The notes: generated by a model from the sequence alone, not told the origin. DNA of 64,000 nucleotides from Stenotrophomonas humi (GCF_001431415.1 NZ_LDJI01000026.1:119062-183061), one strand, 5' to 3'; counted from the first letter of the stretch, positions 45,303 through 54,554 are shown. Numbers and translations are program-made.

Positions 45303-45863
45303 TCAGCTGTCCTTGGAGGTGAACTTCAGTTTCGCCCCGTCGATCAACGGCATGTATGCATCGCTTGACCGGAGCTTGAGGTCACTCCAGAACGTCATCT
45401 CCCGGGTGCCCGGCACCATCTTTGAAAACGGTGTGTTGACACTGAAGCCGACCTTGACCGGCCCTGTTCCCTTGAGCATCTGCGCCTGCACTTGCCGCAG
45501 TTGTCGCGCGCCCTCCTGCGTCAGCGCAAGCTCGTAGGTCATCACGGGAACCTTGGCACTGAACAGCCCGACGCTGCGTTCTTCTTGGGTCGTCCCCAAC
45601 AGTCTCAACTGCATGTCTGCCACCAGCGCCGGCTCTCCCTCGGGTTGCAACTCCAGCTTCAGGCGGGTGCCGGCCACGTCCACTTCATTGCCGCGCGGGA
45701 CCGATACCCGGACACCTATTCCGGCAGGATCCAGCTGATGCAGTACCTTCTCGTCCAACGAGGACAGCCGCAGCGCGGTAGACAGGGGGATGGAGGCGCA
45801 GGCAGAGAGAACAAGCAGACATGCGCCGGCAAGCAACCGGGAAAACGCAACGGAAAATCGCAC
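45303..45863 (-). CDS. Predicted outer-membrane or periplasmic lipoprotein
   Basis: A 186-residue protein with a lipoprotein signal peptide: VRFSVAFSRLLAGACLLVL is followed by the lipobox LSAC. The mature part is beta-rich and contains an LEA14/NDR1-like pattern (EVDVAGTRLKLELQPEGEP, VPVMTYELALTQEGARQLRQ). Start GTG 45863 is chosen because GGAGGTG lies about 5 nt upstream and it yields a compact signal peptide; an upstream in-frame start would add 28 residues before it. Convergent with the SUKH gene. Function unknown. Confidence 0.8.
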   Translation of the reverse strand: MRFSVAFSRLLAGACLLVLSACASIPLSTALRLSSLDEKVLHQLDPAGIGVRVSVPRGNEVDVAGTRLKLELQPEGEPALVADMQLRLLGTTQEERSVGLFSAKVPVMTYELALTQEGARQLRQVQAQMLKGTGPVKVGFSVNTPFSKMVPGTREMTFWSDLKLRSSDAYMPLIDGAKLKFTSKDS

Positions 45864-45979
45864 CAGAGCACCTCCATGATCCTTGGGTGATGCCTGCAGC
45901 GAGCGGCTCGCCCGGGCGATGTGTCCTTGCGGCTGGCATCGTGCCACTATCCGGCCGTCATCGCATCCCGGAGAAGACC

Positions 45980-46363
45980 GTGATCCCGTCCCGCTTCCAC
46001 ACGATTTCGCCGTTCCTCGGCACGGACGATCTGCCGGCTACGCTGGCGTTCTACCAGGAGAAACTCGGGTTCGACCTTGCCTGGGAATGGGGCAGCCCGC
46101 TGGAAGTGGCGGCGGTGTGCCGTGACCAGGTGGAGATCACCCTCACCTGCCGCAGCGATGCCCGGCCAGGCGGCATCAGCCGGATCTACATCGGCATCGA
46201 CGCGATTGATGATTACCACGCCCACCTGCTGCAGGCTGGCGTGACCATCGATGTTCCCATCGATGATCGCCCCTATGGCATGCGTGACTTCAGTGTCGTC
46301 GACCCAACAGGCAACGTGCTGACCTTCGGCCAGCCGTTACCTCAACCACAACCAACCTGCTGA
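45980..46363 (+). CDS. VOC (glyoxalase/bleomycin-resistance) family protein
   Basis: A 127-residue vicinal-oxygen-chelate fold protein. FHTISPFLGTDDLPATLAFY opens the first beta-alpha-beta-beta-beta module, and MRDFSVVDPTGNVLTFGQPL closes the second with the usual DPxGN turn. Such small proteins act as lyases, dioxygenases or drug-binding proteins; the substrate cannot be told. GTG 45980 is preferred because GGAGAA is placed upstream and the domain begins immediately after it. Confidence 0.82.
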   Translation: MIPSRFHTISPFLGTDDLPATLAFYQEKLGFDLAWEWGSPLEVAAVCRDQVEITLTCRSDARPGGISRIYIGIDAIDDYHAHLLQAGVTIDVPIDDRPYGMRDFSVVDPTGNVLTFGQPLPQPQPTC

Positions 46364-46468
46364 GCAACGACCTTCGCAGAACCCGCGCAAGCGGCGAGGC
46401 GGATGACGCCGTCGTCATTGCGGGCCGTCATCGAATCTCCGTCGACATTCACGCCGCTCGTGAGGAAG

Positions 46469-46876
46469 TCACTTCCGCGCAAGCATGTAGCCCAGCCAGG
46501 CAAACGGCAGGTAGGCCACCAGCACGTCCAGCACCTCGAACCAACGCGGCGCAGGCAACATGAAGCAACTGGCCACGCCACCAGCCAGGAATAGCAGCCC
46601 GATCACTGCGGCCGGTATCCAGCCCTTGCGCCCGAAGACCCACGTTGCGACAAACGCACCGGCCAGCGTCCCCAGCCCGTGCGCCAGGAACGGAAACACG
46701 AAATGCACAGGTCCCAGCAACGGCATCGCCGCCGTCAACCCTTCAGTGGTGGTCGTATCCATGCCCGGCGGTGCCGGTACCACGCGGGCACCCAGCAGGA
46801 TCAGCCCCATGTTCACCGCGCTACCCGCAATCAAACCCAGCACCACGGCCAGCAGCCCTTTCAGAAATGCGCGCAT
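46469..46876 (-). CDS. Four-helix membrane protein of unknown function
   Basis: A 135-residue inner-membrane protein with about four hydrophobic helices: FLKGLLAVVLGLIAGSAVNM, the FVFPFLAHGLGTLAGAFVAT segment, WIPAAVIGLLFLAGGVASCF and VLDVLVAYLPFAWLGYML. ATG 46876 follows GGGAGTGGGG and begins directly with a membrane helix. No family with known function recognised. Confidence 0.75.
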   Translation of the reverse strand: MRAFLKGLLAVVLGLIAGSAVNMGLILLGARVVPAPPGMDTTTTEGLTAAMPLLGPVHFVFPFLAHGLGTLAGAFVATWVFGRKGWIPAAVIGLLFLAGGVASCFMLPAPRWFEVLDVLVAYLPFAWLGYMLARK

Positions 46877-47074
46877 CGCCCCACTCCCGTTACGCCCGAT
46901 GAGGGACCAGTATGATCCCGCCCACCGCGCCGGGCACGTCCGTCTGCAACATGATCTGCAAGGCCGCACTGCGTACCCATTTCCTTGCTGAGCTGCCGTC
47001 GCAGACATGGCCGACATGTGGATGGGGCGAGGACCTGGCGTCCCCATGCCCGGAGCGATCCTGCACAAGCAGAG

Positions 47075-47116
47075 CGCCCTCACCCCAACCCCTCTCCCGC
47101 ACGCGGGAGAGGGGCT
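47075..47116. repeat. CTCTCCC/GGGAGAG hairpin repeat downstream of TonB receptor gene
   Basis: On the minus strand it reads CCCCTCTCCCG-CGTG-CGGGAGAGGGG followed by TTGGGG, 19 bp beyond the stop of the leftward receptor gene at 47136. It is a full copy of the local repeat family and is placed to act as a terminator. Sequence between it and 46876 holds no gene. Confidence 0.75.
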
Positions 47117-47135
47117 CAAACGGGCTCCAACGAGA

Positions 47136-49481
47136 TCAGCGCCAGTTGTAGTTGAACGAGACGCCGATGATGCGCGGTTCGTTGTACACCGCGGCCATGT
47201 AGTTCTCGATCACGCCCTTGAGGTTCTTCTCGTTGGTGATGTTGCGCGCGAACGCCGCGACTTCCCAGGCACCGTAGCCGCCGGTGTAACCCACACGCAG
47301 GCCGCCTTCGAAATTGCCCTTGGAGTAGAACTCGTCGCTGCTGTACAGCACGAACTGGGTCTCGCCCTGCTTGTTCCAGTCGGTGGCGAAGAACAGTGCG
47401 CCATCGTCACCCATCGGGATGTCGTAGCGGGCGGCCAGATTGAGGTTGTACTTGGGTGCGTTCGGCAGCGGGTTGCCGTCGATCTGGGCATAGACATTGC
47501 TGCCGATCTTGATGGTCGGGTCATTGACCGTGCATACCACCACACCGTTGAGCGCACACACCTGCGCGTAAACGCGCTTGTCCTCGATCTTGCTGTGCAG
47601 CAGGCTCAGGCCGGCGGTCAGCGACAGGTTAGGGATCGGGCGCCAGTCCAGGTCGGCTTCCAGGCCATAGGCACGCGCCTTGTCGGCATTGAACAGCACG
47701 CCGTTGCCGTTGGAGTCATTGCCGTTGAGCTGGATGTCGTTGACTGCGTAGGTGAAGCCGCTGACATTCAGACGCAGGCGGTTGTCGAACAGGCTGCTCT
47801 TGATGCCGGCTTCCCAGGACAGGATGGTCTCCGAATCGGCGGTGGTGAAATCGGCATTGAACGCGGCCGAGCGGCCCTGGATGGTCGGGCCACGAAAACC
47901 ACGCGCCACGCGCGCGTACACACTCAACTCGGGGCTGACCTCATACATCGCGCTCAGATCCCAGCTGGGCTGGGTATCGGACATCTCGACGTTGCGGCGG
48001 CCCTTGTAGGTCACCGCGCCGGCTGCAGTGTCGGCTGTCTTGAGCAGGCGCGTGCTCTTCTCATCCTTGGTACCGCGCACGCCGGCAGTCAGGGTCAGGG
48101 CGTCGGTCGCCTTCCAGCTCACCTGGCCGAAGCCCGCCCATGAGGTGTTGATGTTGCGCAGGCGCACCCAGTTGTTCGGGTTGTGCGCGGCCGTGTCCAG
48201 GAACCAGGCACGCTGGTAGAAATCGGTGGTGTCACGGCCATCGAAGTAGAACGCGCCCACCTGCCATGACCACGGATCGACGGTGTTGGAGGCCAGGCGC
48301 ACCTCCTGGGTGAACTGGTCCAGGTCACGCACCTGGCCCATCGACTGGCCATAGCCGTTGGGCACGCCGTTGACCGGGAAATCCGCCGCAGCGCCGCCAT
48401 CGGTATCGCCACGGCTGTAGCCGGAGGTGGTTTCGTAGGCGCTGATCGAGGTCAGCGTTGTGTTGCCGAAATCATAGGTGGCCTTGATCGAACCGCCGTG
48501 GGTTCTATAGGCCTGCGGGTTGTTCTCCGCTTCGTCATAGGCGACCTTGTCGCGCGCCACGTCCACGCGGTTGCTGCCCTTGGTCAAGGCATTGCGCAGG
48601 AACAGCGTGGAGGTGCCGTCGTAGTCGCGGGTGTGGGCCGAGGCCAGCAGCGAGAACTGCTCGTTGGGCTGCAACAGCAGCTGCAGGCGCAGGTTGCGGT
48701 CGTCGTAACCGCCCATCGCGTCCTTCTTCGGCGTCACCGTGCCGTCGGCACTGGGCCCGCTGTAGGTGTTGTCCACCCAATCGTCGCGGTGCTGGTACAG
48801 GGTGGAGATGCGGTAGGACAGCACGTCGTTGATCGCCCCGCCCATACCGCCGTCGATGGAGACGGTGTTGTAGCTGCCGTAACTGACGTTGACCCGGCCG
48901 CTGCCCTCCTGACTCGGCTTGACGGTGTCGAACTTGACGATGCCGGCGGTGGTGTTGCGGCCGAACAACGAGCCCTGCGGCCCGCGCAGCACTTCCACCT
49001 GGTCCACGTCATAGACCGGGTTGGACTTGAGCACCACGTGCTCCAGGACCACGTCGTCCTGGATGATCGACACCGGCTGTGAAGCACCCAGATAGAAGTC
49101 GATGTTGCCCAGGCCACGGATATAGAAGCGCGGGAAGATGCGCCCGGTGGTGGTTTCGGCGTAGAAGCTGGGCACCCGGCCAGACAAGGCCAGCAGCGTG
49201 TCGTCCGCACCTTCGGTATAGCTGCGCAGCGCCTCGCCCTGCACCACACCCACCGACACCGGTACGTCCTGCAGGTTCTGCTCGCGGCGTTCGGCGGTGA
49301 CGGTGATGGTGTCCAGCGCGGTGGCGGCGGAGCGCTCGGCGACCGGCGCGGCCTCCTGCGCGAAGGCGGACGACGCGACCAGCGGCAGGATCAGCAGGGC
49401 GCAGGCCTGCGCCAGCACTGAGCGGCGCGGCAAGATACGGGGAGTGCGGGTGGAAGCAGGTGCAACGGGGTGAAGCTGCAT
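47136..49481 (-). CDS. TonB-dependent receptor (PHB locus, first)
   Basis: A 781-residue outer-membrane receptor. A signal peptide ends at SSAFA|QEA. The TonB-box region ALDTITVTAERREQNLQDVP and a plug with FPRFYIRGLGNIDFYLG and VEVLRGPQGSLFGRNTTAGI precede the beta-barrel, which ends VSFNYNWR. It belongs to the large VTAERREQNLQDVPVSV class of receptors with varied substrates. It lies downstream of the secreted PHB depolymerase in the same direction, so uptake of 3-hydroxybutyrate oligomers is a reasonable guess, not shown by sequence. A stable hairpin lies between the two genes. ATG 49481 is preferred over a longer open frame. Confidence 0.88.
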   Translation of the reverse strand: MQLHPVAPASTRTPRILPRRSVLAQACALLILPLVASSAFAQEAAPVAERSAATALDTITVTAERREQNLQDVPVSVGVVQGEALRSYTEGADDTLLALSGRVPSFYAETTTGRIFPRFYIRGLGNIDFYLGASQPVSIIQDDVVLEHVVLKSNPVYDVDQVEVLRGPQGSLFGRNTTAGIVKFDTVKPSQEGSGRVNVSYGSYNTVSIDGGMGGAINDVLSYRISTLYQHRDDWVDNTYSGPSADGTVTPKKDAMGGYDDRNLRLQLLLQPNEQFSLLASAHTRDYDGTSTLFLRNALTKGSNRVDVARDKVAYDEAENNPQAYRTHGGSIKATYDFGNTTLTSISAYETTSGYSRGDTDGGAAADFPVNGVPNGYGQSMGQVRDLDQFTQEVRLASNTVDPWSWQVGAFYFDGRDTTDFYQRAWFLDTAAHNPNNWVRLRNINTSWAGFGQVSWKATDALTLTAGVRGTKDEKSTRLLKTADTAAGAVTYKGRRNVEMSDTQPSWDLSAMYEVSPELSVYARVARGFRGPTIQGRSAAFNADFTTADSETILSWEAGIKSSLFDNRLRLNVSGFTYAVNDIQLNGNDSNGNGVLFNADKARAYGLEADLDWRPIPNLSLTAGLSLLHSKIEDKRVYAQVCALNGVVVCTVNDPTIKIGSNVYAQIDGNPLPNAPKYNLNLAARYDIPMGDDGALFFATDWNKQGETQFVLYSSDEFYSKGNFEGGLRVGYTGGYGAWEVAAFARNITNEKNLKGVIENYMAAVYNEPRIIGVSFNYNWR

Positions 49482-49617
49482 GGGATGGCCTTGGTTGGCA
49501 AGTGGTGAATCCGTTCCGCCCGGGCGGCGCCGATGGCGCGGCATGAGGCGCGCAGATCATCACCGCACAACATTGCAGTTGGATGGCATTGCCAACAGCT
49601 GCTTCCATAAAGCCGAA

Positions 49618-49652
49618 CGCCCGTGCGAGAGCAATCCGCTCCCGCACGGGCG
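49618..49652. terminator. Strong hairpin between depolymerase and TonB receptor genes
   Basis: CGCCCGTGCG (49618-49627) pairs with CGCACGGGCG (49643-49652), and the stem continues inside after one mismatch. On the minus strand it is followed by TTCGGCTTTATGG, a poor U-tract. It sits 40 bp after the depolymerase stop and about 135 bp before the receptor start, so it may partly terminate transcription or stabilise the upstream mRNA. Confidence 0.55.
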
Positions 49653-49692
49653 ATGACGCCGCTTCATTCGTTCCAGCGGGTGGTTCATCCAG

Positions 49693-50697
49693 TCAACGCA
49701 GTTGGTCCTTCAGGAACAACCAGGTGATCAAGGTCGCATCCGGCCCGTCGGGATCGGTGAACGGCAAGCCCGATTTGCTGCCGCTCCAGGCATGCCCCAT
49801 GCCCTGTACGACGTAGTGCTGGACGAGCGTTCTGCCGCCGTAGGTGTAGCTGTCGATGGTGTAGGCGCGCCCGCCCGGCACCTGTGCGTTGATGGTGCTG
49901 GTGGGCACGTACTTGACCGAGTCATTGTCGACGCCATCATCGGCCAGATCATTGGTCTGCAGGAACTGCCGCACGGCCTGCTGTCCATTCACCGGATTGA
50001 CCGTGGCATCGGCGCTGCCATGGAATACCAGCACCGGCAACGGGCGCGGCGACGGCGAGCCGGAGCACTGCCAGGCAAGACGTCCATTGCTTTCGGGCGA
50101 GTAGATGCTTCCCGCCAGCAGCGCGTAGGCACTGCCGGATACCGTGGTAGCGCCCTTGTACATGCCGCCGGAATGCACCGCGCCTGCCGCAAACACATCC
50201 GAGTAACAGGCCAGCATGATCGAGGTCATCGCCCCGCCGGCGGAAATGCCGGTGACATAGACCCGGCGCGGATCGATGGCGTAACCGGCCTTCACCGCGT
50301 CCACGATCCCGGCCAGGATCGATGCTTCACCGCTGCCACGCGCCTGGTTGATCGGCAACTGCCAGTTCCAGCAACGCGCCGGGTTGGCGGTGACGTTCTG
50401 CCGCGGGTAGACAACGATGAAACCTTCCACATCGGCCACGTCATTGAAGCCCGAGGCTTCGCCCATCAGGTTCGGCCCATTGACACATCCATGCAGTACC
50501 AGCAGCAGCGGCAGCGGCCGCGTCTGGTCGTAGTCGGCAGGCACCCATACCTGGTACTCGCGACTGCCATAGAGATTCCCGTACAGGCCGATATCCCAGT
50601 GCCCGGCGGCGTCCTGCGCATTGGCGCTGCCGGCCAATGCGAGCCATGCAAAGAATAGGAAAATACCCGTCTTGATCGTATCGATGCCGTATTTCAT
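49693..50697 (-). CDS. Extracellular PHB depolymerase family esterase
   Basis: A 334-residue secreted alpha/beta hydrolase of the esterase-PHB-depolymerase family, which cleaves poly(3-hydroxybutyrate) to short oligomers. The signal peptide ends at AGSANA|QDA. The lipase box is GISAGGAM (Ser152), with Asp230 in FHGSADATVNP and His302 in GMGHAWSGS; the oxyanion-side LVLHGCVNGP and the NPARCWNW stretch are characteristic of the catalytic-domain families. It consists only of a catalytic domain and lacks the linker and C-terminal substrate-binding domain of the larger PHB depolymerases, so an action on amorphous polymer or oligomers, or on other esters, is possible. GAGG lies 8 nt before ATG 50697. 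Downstream of the GntP gene by 88 bp. Confidence 0.88.
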   Translation of the reverse strand: MKYGIDTIKTGIFLFFAWLALAGSANAQDAAGHWDIGLYGNLYGSREYQVWVPADYDQTRPLPLLLVLHGCVNGPNLMGEASGFNDVADVEGFIVVYPRQNVTANPARCWNWQLPINQARGSGEASILAGIVDAVKAGYAIDPRRVYVTGISAGGAMTSIMLACYSDVFAAGAVHSGGMYKGATTVSGSAYALLAGSIYSPESNGRLAWQCSGSPSPRPLPVLVFHGSADATVNPVNGQQAVRQFLQTNDLADDGVDNDSVKYVPTSTINAQVPGGRAYTIDSYTYGGRTLVQHYVVQGMGHAWSGSKSGLPFTDPDGPDATLITWLFLKDQLR

Positions 50698-50785
50698 AAC
50701 CAGATCCTCATGCGTGAGTCGTGGATGAAGTCGTACCGAAAACCCCCTCTGGACGGGATGCCCAGAGGCTGCTGCAACACTGCGT

Positions 50786-52189
50786 TCAAACCCAGCCGGT
50801 GGCGTAATAGATGCCGATCACCACGAACACCGCGAGGGTCTTGATGATGGTCACGGCGAAGATGTCCTTGTAGGCCTGGCGATGGGTCAGCCCGGTCACC
50901 ATCAGCAAGGTGATCACGGCCCCGTTGTGCGGCAGGCTGTCCATGCCGCCGGAGGCCATCGAAGCGACACGGTGCAGTACTTCCATCGGGATGCCGGCCG
51001 CCTGCGCATTGGCGATGAAGGTGTCAGACATCGCTGCCAAAGCGATGCTCATGCCACCGGAGGCCGAGCCGGTGACGCCGGCCAGCCCGGTGACGGTGAC
51101 CGCTTCATGCAGCAGCGGGTCCTTGATCGAACCCAGCGCATTGGCCACCACCATGAAACCAGGCAATGCGGCGATCACCGCGCCAAAACCATATTCCGAT
51201 GCGGTGTTCATCGCCGCCAGCAACGCACCGCTGATCGCGGTCTTGGTGCCGTCGGCAAACTGGGTGACAACCGGGCGCCAGGCCAACACCATCACCGACA
51301 GGATGCCGACCAGCAGTGCGCCCTCCACCGCCCAGATCGCAGCGATCTTCGGCACTTCCTGCACGACAGGTGCGGAGTTGCCAAGGATTGACGGCACGAA
51401 GCTGTGCTCGCCGCCATACCACTGCGGTATGCCCAGGGTGAGCAGCTTGTTGGAGACGAACACCAGCAGCAACGGCAACACCGCGATGCCCGCATGCGCC
51501 AGATGGGCACCTGTGAACGGCACCGGCTCATTGACCAGGGTTGCCGGATCGCCATAGCCCTCACCATTGCGCACGGCCGCGCGGCGGCGCCATTCCAGGT
51601 AGGCCATGCCCACCGCAAGCACGAAGATGCTGCCAAGAACGCCCAGCACCGGCGCGGCCCAGGTATCGGTGCCGAAGAACGTGGTCGGGATGATGTTCTG
51701 GATCTGCGGCGTGCCGGGCAGCGCATCCATGGTGAAACTGAAACCGCCTACCGCCAGCGTGGCCGGGATCAAGCGCTTGGGGATGTTGCTCTGCCGGAAC
51801 ATTTCGGCGGCGAAGGGATAGACCGCGAATACCACCACGAACAGCGACACACCGCCGTAAGTCAGCAAACCCGAGACCAACACGATCGACAGCATCGCCC
51901 GCTGCGGGCCGAACAGCCGGATCGCCGCACCGACGATCGACTTGGAGAAGCCGGACAGTTCGATCAGCTTGCCGAACACCGCGCCCAGCAGGAACACCGG
52001 GAAGTAGAGCTTCAGGAACCCGACCATCTTGTCCATGAACAGGCCGGTGAACATCGGCGCCACCAGCGACGGATCGGTCAGCAACACCGCCCCAAGTGCG
52101 GCGATGGGTGCGAACAGGATCACGCTGTAGCCGCGATAGGCCACAAACATCAGGAAGCCCAGCGCTGCAAGTACGATCAGTAACGACAT
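50786..52189 (-). CDS. GntP family permease (candidate 3-hydroxybutyrate importer)
   Basis: A 467-residue inner-membrane carrier with 12-14 hydrophobic segments. Typical GntP features are SGLLTYGGVSLFVVVFAVYP, FSFTMDALPGTPQIQNIIPT, GLAGVTGSASGGMSIALAAM and the DSLPHNGAVITLL stretch near the end. Close relatives are linked with 3-hydroxybutyrate dehydrogenase genes in pseudomonads, and the depolymerase downstream here supports uptake of 3-hydroxybutyrate; gluconate-type substrates are less likely by context. It is the first gene of the leftward unit gntP-depolymerase-receptor, read from the divergent promoter region containing the ACCTAGGT palindrome. Confidence 0.9.
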   Translation of the reverse strand: MSLLIVLAALGFLMFVAYRGYSVILFAPIAALGAVLLTDPSLVAPMFTGLFMDKMVGFLKLYFPVFLLGAVFGKLIELSGFSKSIVGAAIRLFGPQRAMLSIVLVSGLLTYGGVSLFVVVFAVYPFAAEMFRQSNIPKRLIPATLAVGGFSFTMDALPGTPQIQNIIPTTFFGTDTWAAPVLGVLGSIFVLAVGMAYLEWRRRAAVRNGEGYGDPATLVNEPVPFTGAHLAHAGIAVLPLLLVFVSNKLLTLGIPQWYGGEHSFVPSILGNSAPVVQEVPKIAAIWAVEGALLVGILSVMVLAWRPVVTQFADGTKTAISGALLAAMNTASEYGFGAVIAALPGFMVVANALGSIKDPLLHEAVTVTGLAGVTGSASGGMSIALAAMSDTFIANAQAAGIPMEVLHRVASMASGGMDSLPHNGAVITLLMVTGLTHRQAYKDIFAVTIIKTLAVFVVIGIYYATGWV

Positions 52190-52245
52190 ACGGCGCTTCC
52201 GAATGAGGAGGCGCTCAGTATCCTGATCTGACGGCCGCTGCCGAC

Positions 52246-52259
52246 TGGACCTAGGTCCA
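52246..52259. promoter_or_regulatory. Palindrome TGGACCTAGGTCCA in the divergent promoter region
   Basis: A perfect 14-bp palindrome 57 bp upstream of the GntP start and 86 bp upstream of the second TonB-dependent receptor start. It shares the core ACCTAGGT with the palindrome at 60119-60130 beside the LuxR-type response regulator. A weaker CCTAGG palindrome, AGCCTAGGCT, lies 37 bp away at 52285-52294. Likely operator for the locus regulator. Confidence 0.7.
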
Positions 52260-52344
52260 CTCGCTGGTGCACACCCGCATCGCTAGCCTAGGCTCCGAGG
52301 GTGGCATTCGGCCATCTACAACGCACATGCCTGGGGAGGACCGA

Positions 52345-54543
52345 ATGAAGCGGAACTGTTTGAGCCTGATGATCGGCGCGCTGTTGGCCTCCGGGCCGGT
52401 ATTGGCACAGGAAGCACAAAACGCTGCACCGACGGCGGGCAAAGCCGCTTCGGCCACCAACCTGGACAGCATCACCGTCACCGCGCGCAAGCGCGAGGAA
52501 ACCCTGCAGGAAGTGCCGGTCGCAGTTACCGCCTTCACCTCCGAAGCGCTGGACAAGTTGAACGTGCAGGACATCGCCGACCTCGACTCGCAGGTGCCCA
52601 ACCTGACCATCTACGCCGCGCGTGGCGCCAGCAGCACGGTCACCGCTTACATCCGCGGCGTCGGCCAGTCCGATCCCACCTGGGGTGCAGACCCGGGCGT
52701 GGGCATCTACCTGGATGACGTCTATATCGCCCGTCCGCAGGGCGCATTGCTGGACGTGTTCGACGTCTCACGCATCGAAGTGCTGCGTGGCCCGCAGGGC
52801 ACGCTGTACGGCAAGAACACCATTGGTGGCGCGATCAAGTACATCTCGCGCGGCCTGCCCACGCAGGTTGAAGGCTACGCGCAGATCACCGCGGGCAACT
52901 ACAACCAGCTCGATGCCAAGGCCGCCATCGGCGGCCCGCTGGGCGGCGCGGACAGCGGCCTGCGCGGTCGCATCGCGGTGGCCAGCATGAACCGCGACGG
53001 CTTTGGCGAGAACACCTTCAACGGCCAGCCGATCAGCGACAAGCAGATCAACGCGGCGCGCTTGAACCTGGGCGCTTATGCGGGTGACGACTTCGACGTG
53101 CAGTTCGCCCTGGACTGGATCGACGACCAGTCCGGCATGCGCGGCTCGAAGATGCTGGCCCGCAACCCGTTCACCCCGGCCTACCCGCCGATGGATGACC
53201 GCTACGACATCCGCTCGGGCATGCAGAACCTCAACAGCGTCGAGACCAAGGGCGCGTCGGCGACGGTGAACTGGCGGCCCAACGATGACGTCGCGTTGAA
53301 GTATGTGGTCGCCAAGCGCGAGTCCGACAGCCACTCGAACATCGACTTCGATACCACGCCGGTGAAGCTGGCCGATGTCGGCGGCTTCTACGAGGACAAC
53401 CAGGTCAGCAATGAAGTGCAGTTCAACTACGACGCGGGCGGTCGGGTTCGCGGCGTGGTCGGGCTGTACCAGTTCAGCGGCGAAGCAGGCGGGCAGATCC
53501 GCAACAACTTCTTCAACCTGCAGTTCGGCGATACCCGCGGCAAGGTGCTGACCGACAGCATCGCGGTGTATGCGGACTGGACCTTCGACCTGACCAACAA
53601 GCTCAAGCTCGATGTCGGCGCCCGCTATACCGACGAGGACAAGCGCGCGATCGTGCTGAACCGCTTCTACGCCGACGCGACCTTCAGCCGGCCGATCGCG
53701 GTTGCCGCGGACTTCGACAAGACCACCAACTTCAAGAACGTCTCGCCCAAGGTGTCGCTGGATTACCAGATCACCCCGGACATCATGGTTTATGGTCTGG
53801 CAACGCGCGGCTTCAAATCCGGCGGCTACAACATCCGCGCCAACGCTGTGGCGGTGCCACGCTCGGCCGAGCCGTTCGACGACGAGACCGTCGACAGCTT
53901 CGAGATCGGCAGCAAGATGGGCTTCCTCGATTCACGCTTGTTCCTGAACCTGTCGGCCTTCCACAACAAGTACAAGGACATCCAGTTGTCGGTGTTCACC
54001 GGCATCGACACCAATGGCGATGGCGTCAACGATGCCTTCTTCGGCGACTTCACCAATGCCGGCAAAGGCACGGTCAACGGTCTGGAAATCGAGTACCAGT
54101 ACCTGCCGACCGCGAACTGGCTGATCTCCGGCAACCTGGCCTGGCTGGACACCAAGTACGACGAGTACATGGACCGTGGCGTCAACGTCGCCAAGCAGAT
54201 GAAGTTCACCAATGCACCGGACTTCTCCGGTGCGGTGAACGTGGAGTACCGCACCGAACTGGCCAATGGCAGCAATCTGTCCGCACGGGTGGGCTACAGC
54301 TACCAGAGCGAAGTGTGGCCGACCACCGACCTGAGCCCGGTCATCCGCCAGGACGGCTATGGTCTGGTCAATGCGGGCGTGATCTGGAAGCTCAATGACG
54401 CCTGGACCTTCTCGCTGCAGGGCACCAACCTTGCCGACAAGGAATACCGCACCACCGGCTACAACATTCCGGCGGTCGGCACGCTGATCGGCTTCTACGG
54501 CCCGCCGCGCCAGTACAGTCTCAGCGTCCGCTACGATTTCTAG
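52345..54543 (+). CDS. TonB-dependent receptor (PHB locus, second)
   Basis: A 732-residue outer-membrane receptor with signal peptide MKRNCLSLMIGALLASGPVL..A|QEA, TonB-box region LDSITVTARKREETLQEVPV, a plug domain (VTAYIRGVGQSDPTWGADPG, EVLRGPQGTLYGKNTIGGAI) and a barrel ending YSLSVRYDF. It resembles the VTARKREETLQEVPVAVTAF receptor class used for many substrates in xanthomonads and sphingomonads. ATG 52345 has GGGGAGGA 4 nt upstream. It starts the rightward unit receptor-hydrolase-maoC (the hydrolase begins 11 bp after its stop), and is divergent from gntP across the palindrome, so uptake of 3-hydroxybutyrate oligomers is suggested. Confidence 0.9.
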   Translation: MKRNCLSLMIGALLASGPVLAQEAQNAAPTAGKAASATNLDSITVTARKREETLQEVPVAVTAFTSEALDKLNVQDIADLDSQVPNLTIYAARGASSTVTAYIRGVGQSDPTWGADPGVGIYLDDVYIARPQGALLDVFDVSRIEVLRGPQGTLYGKNTIGGAIKYISRGLPTQVEGYAQITAGNYNQLDAKAAIGGPLGGADSGLRGRIAVASMNRDGFGENTFNGQPISDKQINAARLNLGAYAGDDFDVQFALDWIDDQSGMRGSKMLARNPFTPAYPPMDDRYDIRSGMQNLNSVETKGASATVNWRPNDDVALKYVVAKRESDSHSNIDFDTTPVKLADVGGFYEDNQVSNEVQFNYDAGGRVRGVVGLYQFSGEAGGQIRNNFFNLQFGDTRGKVLTDSIAVYADWTFDLTNKLKLDVGARYTDEDKRAIVLNRFYADATFSRPIAVAADFDKTTNFKNVSPKVSLDYQITPDIMVYGLATRGFKSGGYNIRANAVAVPRSAEPFDDETVDSFEIGSKMGFLDSRLFLNLSAFHNKYKDIQLSVFTGIDTNGDGVNDAFFGDFTNAGKGTVNGLEIEYQYLPTANWLISGNLAWLDTKYDEYMDRGVNVAKQMKFTNAPDFSGAVNVEYRTELANGSNLSARVGYSYQSEVWPTTDLSPVIRQDGYGLVNAGVIWKLNDAWTFSLQGTNLADKEYRTTGYNIPAVGTLIGFYGPPRQYSLSVRYDF

Positions 54544-54554
54544 GAAGTACCTGC

